Both the position numbers and the translations under genes were made by a program. A stretch of 6,014 nt of DNA from Actinomycetes bacterium (lineage in GTDB: Bacteria > Actinomycetota > Acidimicrobiia > Spongiisociales > UBA5794). This document shows positions 1 to 5,993 of this stretch, in pieces (position 1 is the stretch's first letter; each line of letters starts with the position of its first letter). The notes below the pieces were generated by a model, which ran no database searches, was not told the origin of the DNA, and saw nothing but the letters and a program-made list of their open reading frames with translations. The DNA lies in NCBI GenBank assembly GCA_024275815.1, contig JAJRYI010000277.1, forward strand, positions 1-6,014, given 5' to 3'.

Positions 1-161
1 CCTCCGGAATGACGATCCTCGCATGGCAGTCGTGTGACGGTTCCGAGGGACGGCTGTACCGGGCGGACCCATCGGGGAACGAGGTCCTCGAGCTGGTACC
101 GAGGGTCGGCGATGCCTGGGGTGTCCGCGACGCAGCGACACTCGCCGTCATATACCCCTAG
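1..161 (+). CDS. C-terminal end of an unidentified protein (partial)
   Basis: An open frame runs in from the left edge (first full codon at 3) and ends at TAG 159-161, giving the last 52 residues of a protein. It reads like real protein: mixed composition, several acidic residues (GNEVLELVPRVGDAWGVRD), a hydrophobic end (ATLAVIYP) and mostly G or C in the third codon position. The overlapping frame 34-276 is arginine/serine/threonine-rich and looks like a shadow. I do not recognise the family. An ATG at 9-11 is in frame, but nothing suggests a start there, so I read this as the tail of a longer gene. It converges with the ornithine carbamoyltransferase gene, leaving a 120-bp spacer. Function unknown. 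Confidence 0.5.
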   Translation, partial: SGMTILAWQSCDGSEGRLYRADPSGNEVLELVPRVGDAWGVRDAATLAVIYP

Positions 162-172
162 ATGTGACAACC

Positions 173-195
173 GGACACGTTGTCCCCGGCGGGAC
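173..195. terminator. Weak short hairpins in the convergent spacer
   Basis: The 120-bp spacer between two convergent gene ends holds two overlapping, mutually exclusive hairpins: GGACA-CGT-TGTCC (173-185) and GTCCC-CGGC-GGGAC (182-195). Each stem is only 5 bp and no T tract follows on either strand. This is where a terminator would be expected, but the support is weak. Confidence 0.2.
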
Positions 196-281
196 CGTGT
201 GATTGGGCGAGGCCTGCGACAACACACCACAGCCCACCCGACCGAGGCCCGACCCGATGGCAGCGGTTGGTCGTGACCCAA

Positions 282-1283
282 CTACGCCAGGGTGGCGACC
301 ATCACGGCCTTGATGGTGTGGAGTCGGTTCTCCGCCTGATCGAAGACGATGCTCGCGTCGGACTCGAACACCTCGTGGGTGACCTCGAGGCCATCGGGCA
401 TGTTCGTGTGTTCCATGATGTCCTTGCCGACGACCGTGTTCGTGTCGTGGAAGCCGGGGAGACAGTGCATGAACTTTGCCGCCGGATTGCCGGTGGCGTT
501 CATCAGGTCCGCGGAGATCTGATACTCCTTGAGTTCCTCGACACGAGGCACCCACACGTCCTTGGGTTCTCCCATCGAGACCCACACGTCCGTGTGAACG
601 AAGTCCACCCCGTTCACAGCAGCCTCGACGTCTTCGGTCACGGTGATCGTTGCCCCGGTCTTGGTCGCTATCTCCTCAGCAACGGCGACGACCTCCGCAG
701 GTGGAGCGAGGTGGCCGGGGCCTGCAAGACGGATATCGCTCCCCATGAGCGCTGCCATCACGATGTGTGAGCGCGCCATGTTGAAGCGGAGATCGCCCAC
801 GAAGGCATACGACAAGGCGTTGTATGGCTTGCCCGATGCCTCGTGCATCGTCAGGAAGTCCGCGAGCATCTGAGTCGGATGCCACTCATCCGTCAGACCG
901 TTGTACACCGGCACTCCTGCGTAGAGCGCCAAGTCCTCGATGTCGGACTGGTTCTTGCCTCTGTACTCGAGGGCGTCGTACATACGGCCGAGAACCCGCG
1001 CCGTGTCGGCGATCGACTCCTTGTGGCCCATCTGGGAACCCGAGGGATCGAAGTAGGTCACGTGGGCGCCCTGGTCGAAGGCAGCAACCTCGAAAGCTGC
1101 ACGCGTCCGGGTCGAGGTCTTCTCGAACAACAGAGCGATGTTCCTGCCGCTCAGTTGGGGTTGTTCGGTGCCGGTGTACTTTGCCGTCTTGAGCGACTAC
1201 GACAGATCGAGGAGGAACTTCATCTCCGTCGGAGTGAAATCGAGTTCCTTGACGAAGCTCCGGTTCTTGAGGTTGTAGGCCAC
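282..1283 (-). CDS. arcB: Ornithine carbamoyltransferase, interrupted by an in-frame TAG at codon 29 (possible pseudogene)
   Basis: Catalyses carbamoyl phosphate + ornithine = citrulline + phosphate in the cytoplasm; beside arginine deiminase it probably works in the catabolic direction, but sequence alone cannot separate this from the biosynthetic ArgF/ArgI role. The start is GTG at 1281-1283, with AAGGAG (1290-1295) 6 nt upstream. The N-terminus (MAYNLKNRSFVKELDFTPTE) matches the family's RxFLxLxDFTxxE opening. Family motifs are present: carbamoyl-phosphate loop STRTR (57-61), HPTQ (135-138), ornithine site DVWVSMGE (232-239), HCLP (273-276) and ENRLHTIKA near the end. Asn168 of the GDxRxN motif is kept. 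Total length is 333 codons, close to the roughly 334 of E. coli ArgI/ArgF. The one defect is TAG at codon 29, in the linker after the first helix; spacing across it matches the family exactly, so it replaces one residue with no indel. The natural stop is also TAG (282-284). As written, the full enzyme needs readthrough or a sequence correction. Confidence 0.9.
1197..1199 (-). other. In-frame amber codon inside the transferase gene
   Basis: On the - strand the codons read CTG TCG TAG TCG CTC. The 28 codons before and all 304 after are in the same frame and align to ornithine carbamoyltransferase. Any single-base change to TCG, AAG, CAG, GAG, TTG or TGG would restore a sense codon; TCG is attractive because both neighbours are TCG. 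The surrounding bases are not a known strong readthrough context. Confidence 0.9.
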
Positions 1284-1289
1284 GGTGAT

Positions 1290-1337
1290 CTCCTTGTGTT
1301 CATCGGATTCTATGCGCACACACGACAACGGGGTCAA
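1290..1337 (-). promoter_or_regulatory. Candidate promoter and ribosome binding site of the transferase gene
   Basis: Reading the - strand, TTGACC (1332-1337, five of six bases of the -35 consensus) is followed after 19 bp by TAGAAT (1307-1312, five of six of the -10 consensus). A transcript would start near 1300, giving a leader of about 17 nt that contains AAGGAG (1290-1295) 6 nt before the GTG start. The 19-bp spacer is longer than ideal. The ribosome site is strong and decides the start codon. Confidence 0.5.
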
Positions 1338-1348
1338 CCCGGCACCGT

Positions 1349-1374
1349 TCGACGATGACACGTCGCTCCGTCGA
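1349..1374. repeat. Inverted repeat TCGACG-N14-CGTCGA between the divergent promoters
   Basis: Exact 6-bp arms (1349-1354 and 1369-1374) with a 14-bp spacer lie between the -35 of the transferase promoter and the -10 of the deiminase promoter, where a shared regulator could bind. CGTCG-type words are common in GC-rich DNA, so chance is a real possibility. It does not resemble an ArgR box. Confidence 0.2.
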
Positions 1375-1400
1375 CCCGAAGACCGCCGCACGACTACCGT
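1371..1400 (+). promoter_or_regulatory. Candidate leaderless promoter of arginine deiminase
   Basis: TACCGT (1395-1400) fits the actinobacterial -10 pattern TANNNT and ends 6 nt before GTG 1407, so transcription would begin at the start codon itself. TCGACC (1371-1376) sits 18 bp upstream and matches four of six bases of the -35 consensus. No purine-rich ribosome site precedes either possible start (1407 or 1440), which supports a leaderless message. This is inference from spacing. Confidence 0.35.
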
Positions 1401-1406
1401 TGCCGG

Positions 1407-2672
1407 GTGACCTGCCAACCCACATCGTCGACCGACTCGGTGACCGAACACGGCGTCTACTCCGAAGTTGGCAAACTGAGGAAGGTCATCGTTCACCGGC
1501 CGGGCCAAGAGATGCGGCGCCTCACACCGTCGAACGCCCACGACCTCCTCTTCGAGGACGTGATCTGGGCCCGCAAGGCCCGCGAGGAACACGACGCCTT
1601 CGTCGACATCCTCCGAGGAGACTTCGACGTCCACGTGATGCACATCCACGATCTCCTCGCAGACGTCGTCGCCACTCCCGCCGGACGATCCTACGTCCTC
1701 GACCGAAAGCTGACCCCGAACGAGGTAGGGATCAACGGCTCCCTCATCCTGCGCGAATGGATGGACGAACTCGACGCGCCCACCCTCGTGCAGTACCTCA
1801 TCGGAGGGATCACCGTCGATGAACTCCCCTCCGACCTTCGCAACCCAGCACGCAAGGCGTGGGAGAGCAACGACTTCGTCCTTCCCCCGCTGCCGAACCA
1901 ACTCTTCGCCAGGGACAGTTCGAGTTGGATATACAACGGGGTGACGCTGAACCCCATGTTCTGGCCAGCCCGCCGGGACGAGACGCTGCACCTCGCTGCG
2001 ATCTACAAGTTCCACCCCGAGTTCACCGACCCGGGCGTGACCGTGTGGTGGGGGGACCCACCGGACGCGGGGTACGGCAACGCCATGCTCGAAGGCGGAG
2101 ACGTGATGCCGATCGGCAAGGGAGTCGTCCTGATCGGGATGGGGGAACGAACCACGTACCAAGCCGTCGGCCAGGTAGCCAAGGCCCTCTTCGACAACGA
2201 AGCTGCAACACGGGTCATCGCCGCCAAGATGCCGGCCGACCGAGCGAGCATGCATCTCGACACGGTGTTCACGTTCTGCGACGTCGACCTCGTAACGGTC
2301 TATGAACCCGTCGTCGACACGATCCGTCCCATCAGCTACTACCCCGCAGACGACGGCGGCCTCTCCGTGACGATGGAGACCACCGGGTGGCTCGATGTGG
2401 TCGAAGATGCGCTCGGTCTCGACGACCTTCGCGTCGTCCCGACCGCAGGCGACGTGTTCGAAGCAGCCAGGGAGCAGTGGGACGACGGCAACAACGTCGT
2501 TGCGCTCGAACCCGGTGTCGTCGTCGCGTACAACCGGAACGAGTGGACGAACGCTCGTCTCCGAGCAGCCGGCGTCACGGTCATCGAGATCGAAGGATCC
2601 GAACTGGGCCGCGGACGTGGAGGGGGACACTGCATGACGTGTCCGGTCCTGCGTGACGCCGTCTACGACTGA
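1407..2672 (+). CDS. arcA: Arginine deiminase
   Basis: Hydrolyses L-arginine to L-citrulline and ammonia in the cytoplasm, the first step of the arginine deiminase pathway. The 421-residue product is close to the roughly 418 of Pseudomonas ArcA and similar along its length. Early motifs are HGVYSEVGKLRKVIVHRPG (15-33) and LTPSNAHDLLFEDVIW (39-54). Guanidinium-site residues of the amidinotransferase fold are present: Asp170 in LFARDSS, Glu229 and Asp232 in EGGD, and His283/Asp285 in MHLDTVF. The nucleophile is Cys409 in GRGRGGGHCMTCP. GTG 1407 was chosen because a TANNNT element sits at leaderless spacing in front; GTG 1440 (410 residues) is the alternative and neither has a ribosome site. An upstream in-frame TGA at 1356 limits the start. 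The gene is divergent from the transferase that uses its citrulline. No defect is seen. Confidence 0.96.
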   Translation: MTCQPTSSTDSVTEHGVYSEVGKLRKVIVHRPGQEMRRLTPSNAHDLLFEDVIWARKAREEHDAFVDILRGDFDVHVMHIHDLLADVVATPAGRSYVLDRKLTPNEVGINGSLILREWMDELDAPTLVQYLIGGITVDELPSDLRNPARKAWESNDFVLPPLPNQLFARDSSSWIYNGVTLNPMFWPARRDETLHLAAIYKFHPEFTDPGVTVWWGDPPDAGYGNAMLEGGDVMPIGKGVVLIGMGERTTYQAVGQVAKALFDNEAATRVIAAKMPADRASMHLDTVFTFCDVDLVTVYEPVVDTIRPISYYPADDGGLSVTMETTGWLDVVEDALGLDDLRVVPTAGDVFEAAREQWDDGNNVVALEPGVVVAYNRNEWTNARLRAAGVTVIEIEGSELGRGRGGGHCMTCPVLRDAVYD

Positions 2673-2677
2673 CCCGC

Positions 2678-3838
2678 TCAGCCGTTCATCTCGAGATACG
2701 CGGCAAGCCACTCCTCGTCGAGTTCTGCGTAGGGATCGTCGACTCCAGGGACGGTCCATACGTGCATCATCTCGTTGGTGACCGGTATCGAGAGGGATCC
2801 CAGCGGGCATGCCCCGAGCGGTGATTCGAATCCGGTGATCGTCACAGGAATCGACCCGAAGCAGATGTGATCGTGGGCATGCCAGACAGCGATCGGGCCT
2901 GCGAACATGGGGCCAGGGTCACCGATGGACTCCATCTCGTAGAGTGCCCCGAGCAACACAGGACCGTTGGCCGTCGGCTCGTACACCAACATCTCGGGTC
3001 GCTGTGGATCGAGGATGATCCCGTCCGACTTACGTTGCGGATTCTCTGCGTGGAACTGGGATCCGAACATGTTCTCCACCTGGTACCCGTCGGCTGCAGC
3101 TACAGACACATCCTTGTACTTGTCGATGGCGGCAACTGTTCGCTCATAGAACAGTCGTGCGGCCCGCTGTTCTGCCGACGTCGGCGCCCGGTCTATCCCA
3201 ACGGGCAGCAGCACACCGGGCAACGGTGTCTCCCCGATCTTCTCCCCTCCGATACCTGCGACGACCGCACCTCCCCAACCGGCAAGGGTGGTGAAACCGA
3301 TCGCTCCTATCACGGTGAGAGACGCCACCGTACGTCTGACCTTCCCACCCTCGACCGACCGCATGATGACGGCCAGAGCAGTGGCTTCGACGAGAGCGGT
3401 GATCATCCCGACCTGTCCAACGGTGATCCCGGCAACTGCAAGCCCCAGATTCACCGTCAGGGTGCCGATCAGGAGGATCCCGAGCACCGTACGCCACGAC
3501 CTTGCTAGAAGGATTCGTCGCACAGCGACGAGTTGAGAGGTGGCGACGATGAACAGCCACACACCGACACCCGAGTCGAAGTGACCGAAGGCCATTCCGA
3601 GGTTCATCACACCGGACACACCAAGCAGCCACACGAGGAGTCGATGAACTGAACCCAGGGCCCGGTATCGCACCAGAACCGCCTCTGACATGGCGTTACC
3701 ACGGCGAGCTGACCAGCCGATCGTCGTGACAACGAGGACCAATCCGAAGACAGCAAGGATGGCTAATCCATGCTCGGGTGCGATGCCGTACAGGGGGCTC
3801 CCGACGTACCGCTCGAGGAGTGCCCCGCCTTCGTTCAT
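2678..3838 (-). CDS. Six-helix membrane protein with an extracytoplasmic histidine-rich domain
   Basis: No named family recognised. From ATG 3838 the protein has 386 residues. Residues 1-200 hold about six membrane segments (near 24-44, 65-87, 91-108, 116-139, 143-160, 169-196). Arginine-rich loops after the first, third and fifth predict both ends outside, so the soluble domain (about 215-386) is probably extracytoplasmic. That domain has KYKDVSVAAADGYQ (240-253), FHAENP (262-267), PEMLVYEP (281-288), WHAHDHICF (319-327) and MMHVWTVP (357-364). His263, 320, 322, 324 and 359 plus Cys326 and Cys344 are candidate metal or heme ligands. The start was chosen because ATG 3838 forms an ATGA overlap with the upstream stop and has GAGGGG 8 nt before it; ATG 3844 (388 residues) is the alternative. 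Second gene of a two-gene operon. Metal binding is inferred from motif only. Confidence 0.85.
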   Translation of the reverse strand: MNEGGALLERYVGSPLYGIAPEHGLAILAVFGLVLVVTTIGWSARRGNAMSEAVLVRYRALGSVHRLLVWLLGVSGVMNLGMAFGHFDSGVGVWLFIVATSQLVAVRRILLARSWRTVLGILLIGTLTVNLGLAVAGITVGQVGMITALVEATALAVIMRSVEGGKVRRTVASLTVIGAIGFTTLAGWGGAVVAGIGGEKIGETPLPGVLLPVGIDRAPTSAEQRAARLFYERTVAAIDKYKDVSVAAADGYQVENMFGSQFHAENPQRKSDGIILDPQRPEMLVYEPTANGPVLLGALYEMESIGDPGPMFAGPIAVWHAHDHICFGSIPVTITGFESPLGACPLGSLSIPVTNEMMHVWTVPGVDDPYAELDEEWLAAYLEMNG

Positions 3839-4287
3839 GCCCATAACCCCTCGAGTTCCGGGTCTTCGTCGACAGCCACGGTCGGCTCACTGTCCTCGAA
3901 CTGGGAGCGAGCATCAGAACGACACAGAAGCCAGAAGATGGAAGTTGGTAACACGATCTGCACGAGAATCCCCGTTGGGGTCAACGCTCGACCCGCGAGG
4001 CCAAGTGCCAGTGCCAGGTCGATGAGGCCGATCGTGAGCCACCCGATCTGAAGTCCCAAGATCCAGCGGCGGGTGGACCGACGACCCTTGGGGAGCCTGG
4101 CGACGAGGATGAGTGTGATCGTCGCTCCAGCCACAGTGAGTATCGCCCCGAACGCCGGAACACCGCCAAAGATCAGGGCCGCACCAACCGCCTCGACGGC
4201 AAGGGCCACAGTGACCGCAGCCTGTACGAAGAGGAGTAGCCCCGCCACAGCGACGGGCCCTTCATCCATGTGGTTCGTTTCGTCCAT
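3835..4287 (-). CDS. Small four-helix membrane protein
   Basis: A 150-residue protein of unknown function. Four hydrophobic segments (about 12-36, 43-63, 75-97, 103-121) surround a very basic loop RLPKGRRSTRR (64-74). Basic residues in that loop and at 123-127 predict both ends in the cytoplasm. The tail (130-150) is acidic and ends in ELEGLWA. The stop overlaps the next gene's start as ATGA, so the two are very probably co-transcribed and translationally coupled, and may act together in the membrane. ATG 4287 has only a weak GAG-type ribosome site; an in-frame ATG at 4269 would drop six residues. A 17-bp direct repeat lies 22 nt upstream of the start. No cysteine or histidine cluster is seen here. 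Confidence 0.8.
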   Translation of the reverse strand: MDETNHMDEGPVAVAGLLLFVQAAVTVALAVEAVGAALIFGGVPAFGAILTVAGATITLILVARLPKGRRSTRRWILGLQIGWLTIGLIDLALALGLAGRALTPTGILVQIVLPTSIFWLLCRSDARSQFEDSEPTVAVDEDPELEGLWA

Positions 4288-4309
4288 TGCTCAACGATCG
4301 ACCACCGAC

Positions 4310-4348
4310 ATGGGTCCACGATGAGATGCAGATGAGTCCACGATGAGA
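4310..4348. repeat. 17-bp direct repeat with 22-bp period upstream of the membrane operon
   Basis: ATGRGTCCACGATGAGA occurs at 4310-4326 and 4332-4348 with one mismatch. The 13-bp core GTCCACGATGAGA is identical. The 22-bp period is about two helical turns, so both copies face the same side of the DNA. The pair sits between the terminator of the neighbouring gene and the start at 4287, a typical operator position. No clear -10 element is visible here; a tandem 22-bp duplication is the other explanation. Confidence 0.7.
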
Positions 4349-4358
4349 CCATCCAGCG

Positions 4359-4390
4359 CGTGAGGGCCCCCGCTTGGCGGGGCCCTCACG
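4359..4390 (-). terminator. Strong GC hairpin terminator of the DUF1269-type gene
   Basis: A perfect 12-bp stem, CGTGAGGGCCCC (4359-4370) with GGGGCCCTCACG (4379-4390), closes an 8-nt loop. It begins 21 nt after the stop codon of the DUF1269-type gene. In that transcript's direction no T run follows, so it is a hairpin-only type; on the + strand TTCTT follows but no + strand gene ends nearby. Confidence 0.75.
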
Positions 4391-4411
4391 TTCTTCATCG
4401 AACGGGTCGAG

Positions 4412-5164
4412 TCAGGACTCCAAAGAGTTCCCTTCGCCTTCACTATCCACTTCTTCGTCATCGCTCCCACCCGCCGGGACGTAGCCGGCAACGATGTTCT
4501 CGGCGCCCACCGCTGCACCCGTGACCTGACTGACGACCACGTTGCCCTCTTCGTCGATCGCCGCTGTCGTAGCTGAGCCGACGATGGTCTCTCCATCGGA
4601 TGCGACGGCGAACTGCATCGCGGCGTCGCCCATCGCTACGTTGCCGTAGAGGACCCCTTCGTCATCGTTGGCCAGTAGCCCGAGAACGCCGGCTGCTTCG
4701 GCATCGATCGTGTGCCTGGCGAGGTTGTCGTACCCGGCGATGATGTCCTGGAGTTGGGACACCCAGGTGTTCTCGACGACGGCGATGAACGCTGAGGTTC
4801 CCGGATTGAGGCCTTCTGCCGTTTCCTTCAGGTCGTCGTCCTCGAGGGCCATCTTGGCGAGTTTCGCGCTGCCTGCTCCCACACCGGCTCCGATCGCTGC
4901 GGCGGCGAGAATCGAAGGTGGGAAGACGAGTCCGATGGCTCCACCGATGAGCGCACCGATGCCGAGACCTCTCTTGACGCTCGGCAGCGACTCCTGCTTC
5001 ACCGTAGCGTTGCCCTCTGCATCTTTGACCAGCGTTGCAGCGTCGATGATATCGACCGCCTTGGCCTGGTCGAGTTCCTTGAGGGCTTCGACAGCCTTCG
5101 CCGCGCCGTCCTCGGTGTCATAGACGGCGAAAAGGATCTCGTAGTTCTCGTACTTGTTCGACAT
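4412..5164 (-). CDS. DUF1269-type protein with an acidic C-terminal extension
   Basis: A 250-residue protein resembling the DUF1269 family, whose biochemical function is not established. Residues 8-60 form an alpha/beta-like N-terminal part (YEILFAVYDTEDGAAKAVEAL). Residues 66-100 are a glycine/alanine-rich hydrophobic stretch, GLGIGALIGGAIG then an alanine/glycine repeat to 100, likely a membrane or self-association helix pair. Residues 118-135 (GLNPGTSAFIAVVEN) match the family's LxPGSSAL segment. Beyond about 155 there is an extra domain of about 75 residues (beta-like, VLYGNVAMGDAAMQF onward) and then an acidic, disordered-looking tail (234-250). DUF1269 proteins are often shorter, as I recall them. 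GGAGGAG (5169-5175) lies 4-5 nt before the ATG. The gene is monocistronic, with a strong terminator behind it and a divergent DUF3105-type gene in front. Confidence 0.82.
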   Translation of the reverse strand: MSNKYENYEILFAVYDTEDGAAKAVEALKELDQAKAVDIIDAATLVKDAEGNATVKQESLPSVKRGLGIGALIGGAIGLVFPPSILAAAAIGAGVGAGSAKLAKMALEDDDLKETAEGLNPGTSAFIAVVENTWVSQLQDIIAGYDNLARHTIDAEAAGVLGLLANDDEGVLYGNVAMGDAAMQFAVASDGETIVGSATTAAIDEEGNVVVSQVTGAAVGAENIVAGYVPAGGSDDEEVDSEGEGNSLES

Positions 5165-5175
5165 AGGTCTCCTCC

Positions 5176-5203
5176 AGATGCAGGCATCCCTCAGAGATGC
5201 AGG
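5176..5203. repeat. Direct repeat AGATGCAGG and near-palindrome GATGC-AG-GCATC
   Basis: AGATGCAGG occurs at 5176-5184 and 5195-5203 (19-bp period). The first copy is part of a near-palindrome GATGC-AG-GCATC (5177-5188). Both lie just upstream of the DUF1269-type gene's ribosome site, in its probable leader. AGATGCAG also occurs at 4324-4331 in front of the membrane operon, and once on the opposite strand inside coding sequence at 5017-5024. A regulatory role is possible but unproven. Confidence 0.35.
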
Positions 5204-5279
5204 GGATCGGGTCGGGCAAACCGAAGGCTACCGCGACCGTCGGTGTCCGCCCACGAGCAGCCCGACCATGCGATCGAAT

Positions 5280-5305
5280 GGAACTGAAATAGATCCTGTG
5301 TCGTT
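5280..5305 (+). promoter_or_regulatory. Candidate ECF-sigma promoter for the DUF3105-type gene
   Basis: GGAAC (5280-5284), 17 bp, then CGTT (5302-5305) resembles the GGAAC...SGTT pattern of actinobacterial stress ECF sigma factors (SigH/SigE type). Transcription would start near 5312, leaving a leader of about 44 nt before GTG 5356. The motif is short, so this is only a lead. The 191-bp spacer between the two divergent genes holds no other convincing promoter, only a weak TAGCCT on the - strand (5225-5230). Confidence 0.3.
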
Positions 5306-5355
5306 CGAGTTGAGCAAGGACGAGCACATGACGGGTGTGCACGAGAGGAGTCGGT

Positions 5356-5985
5356 GTGGCGAAGAAGCAGCGATCTGCAAAAAAGTCTGTGGACCAGCAG
5401 AAGCAGGCCGAGAAGCAGGCCCGGAGGCAGGAACGCAAGGTCGCTGAAGCTGCTGCGAAGAAGGCAGCCGAACGCAAGCGGCGTATCAAGACGGGCGCCG
5501 CCGTCCTCGTCGGTGTTTCAGCGATCGGCCTTCTCGGATTCTCCATCTACCGCAAGGCCGTGCCACCCGAACTACCCGGCGTTGCCCAGGAGTCGAATCA
5601 GGGGCGTACCCACGTCGTGAACGACCGATCCGTCGCCTACTCCTCTGCGACCCCAACGAGCGGATCTCACAGCGGGAGCTCACCGCGGTGTGGCATCTAC
5701 AACCAGGAGATGCCTCCCGAGTTCGCCGTACACGCACTCGAACACGGCACGGTGGTCATCTGGTATCAGCCGACCATCCCCGGCGATGAACTCTCAGCCA
5801 TTCGTCGCACGGTGACCGGCTTCGACAGCGACGTGATTCTGTCACCGAACTCGCAACTCTCCGACCCCGTTGTTGCCACGTCGTGGGCGAGACTCAAAGC
5901 ATATGACGGCGCCGACCCTGAGATCGAGCAGTTCATCGCTACCTACCGCAACCGTGGGCCTGAAGCGTTCCGCTGCGCCTACTGA
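5356..5985 (+). CDS. DUF3105-type membrane-anchored protein
   Basis: A 209-residue protein of the DUF3105 type; the family's biochemical role is unknown to me. Residues 1-45 are a lysine/glutamine/alanine-rich, probably coiled-coil cytoplasmic segment. One membrane helix follows at about 46-65. The external domain carries the family hallmarks: PTSGSH (100-105), CGIYNQEMPPEFAVHALEHG (112-131) with His126 and His130 of HxLEHG, then VVIWYQP. Cys112 and Cys207 could form a disulfide; the histidines could bind a metal. The start is GTG 5356 because GAGAGGAG (5343-5350) lies 5 nt upstream; GTG 5335 would add seven residues including that ribosome site, so it is less likely. Divergent from the DUF1269-type gene. 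Intact to TGA 5983-5985. Confidence 0.88.
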   Translation: MAKKQRSAKKSVDQQKQAEKQARRQERKVAEAAAKKAAERKRRIKTGAAVLVGVSAIGLLGFSIYRKAVPPELPGVAQESNQGRTHVVNDRSVAYSSATPTSGSHSGSSPRCGIYNQEMPPEFAVHALEHGTVVIWYQPTIPGDELSAIRRTVTGFDSDVILSPNSQLSDPVVATSWARLKAYDGADPEIEQFIATYRNRGPEAFRCAY

Positions 5986-5993
5986 TCCAGCGA

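Noticed and set aside
34..276. 80-codon + strand frame at the left edge
   Set aside because: Its arginine/serine/threonine-rich composition is unlike a real protein, and it overlaps a more coding-like frame that ends at 161.
282..1130. Re-initiation at TTG 1130 giving a shortened, working transferase
   Set aside because: The product would begin inside the strand just before STRTR and lack the first helix. Purines upstream (GGCAGGAA) could act as a weak ribosome site, so it is not impossible, but it does not explain the well-formed start at 1283.
1197..1199. Amber codon fully reassigned to an amino acid in this organism
   Set aside because: The same gene ends at TAG exactly where the family ends, and the partial gene on the left also ends at TAG, so TAG works as a terminator here.
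1284..1330. ArgR or Anr/Fnr box in front of the transferase gene
   Set aside because: GGATTC and TTCAT pieces are present, but there is no convincing 18-bp ARG palindrome and no TTGAT-N4-ATCAA.
180..1358. Open frames on the + strand (180-770, 843-1358) opposite the transferase
   Set aside because: They lie antisense to a gene with clear family motifs, and have no ribosome site or recognisable domain.
1197..2810. A 537-codon open frame on the - strand antisense to arginine deiminase
   Set aside because: Only its last 28 codons are real, as the start of the transferase. The rest mirrors the deiminase gene, is rich in Val/Asp/Arg/Gly as expected of a GC-rich shadow, and shows no recognisable domain.
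5118..5546. 142-codon - strand frame across the divergent spacer
   Set aside because: It overlaps the well-supported starts and ribosome sites of both neighbouring genes, and its alanine/cysteine/arginine-rich part is antisense to the coiled-coil region of the DUF3105-type gene.
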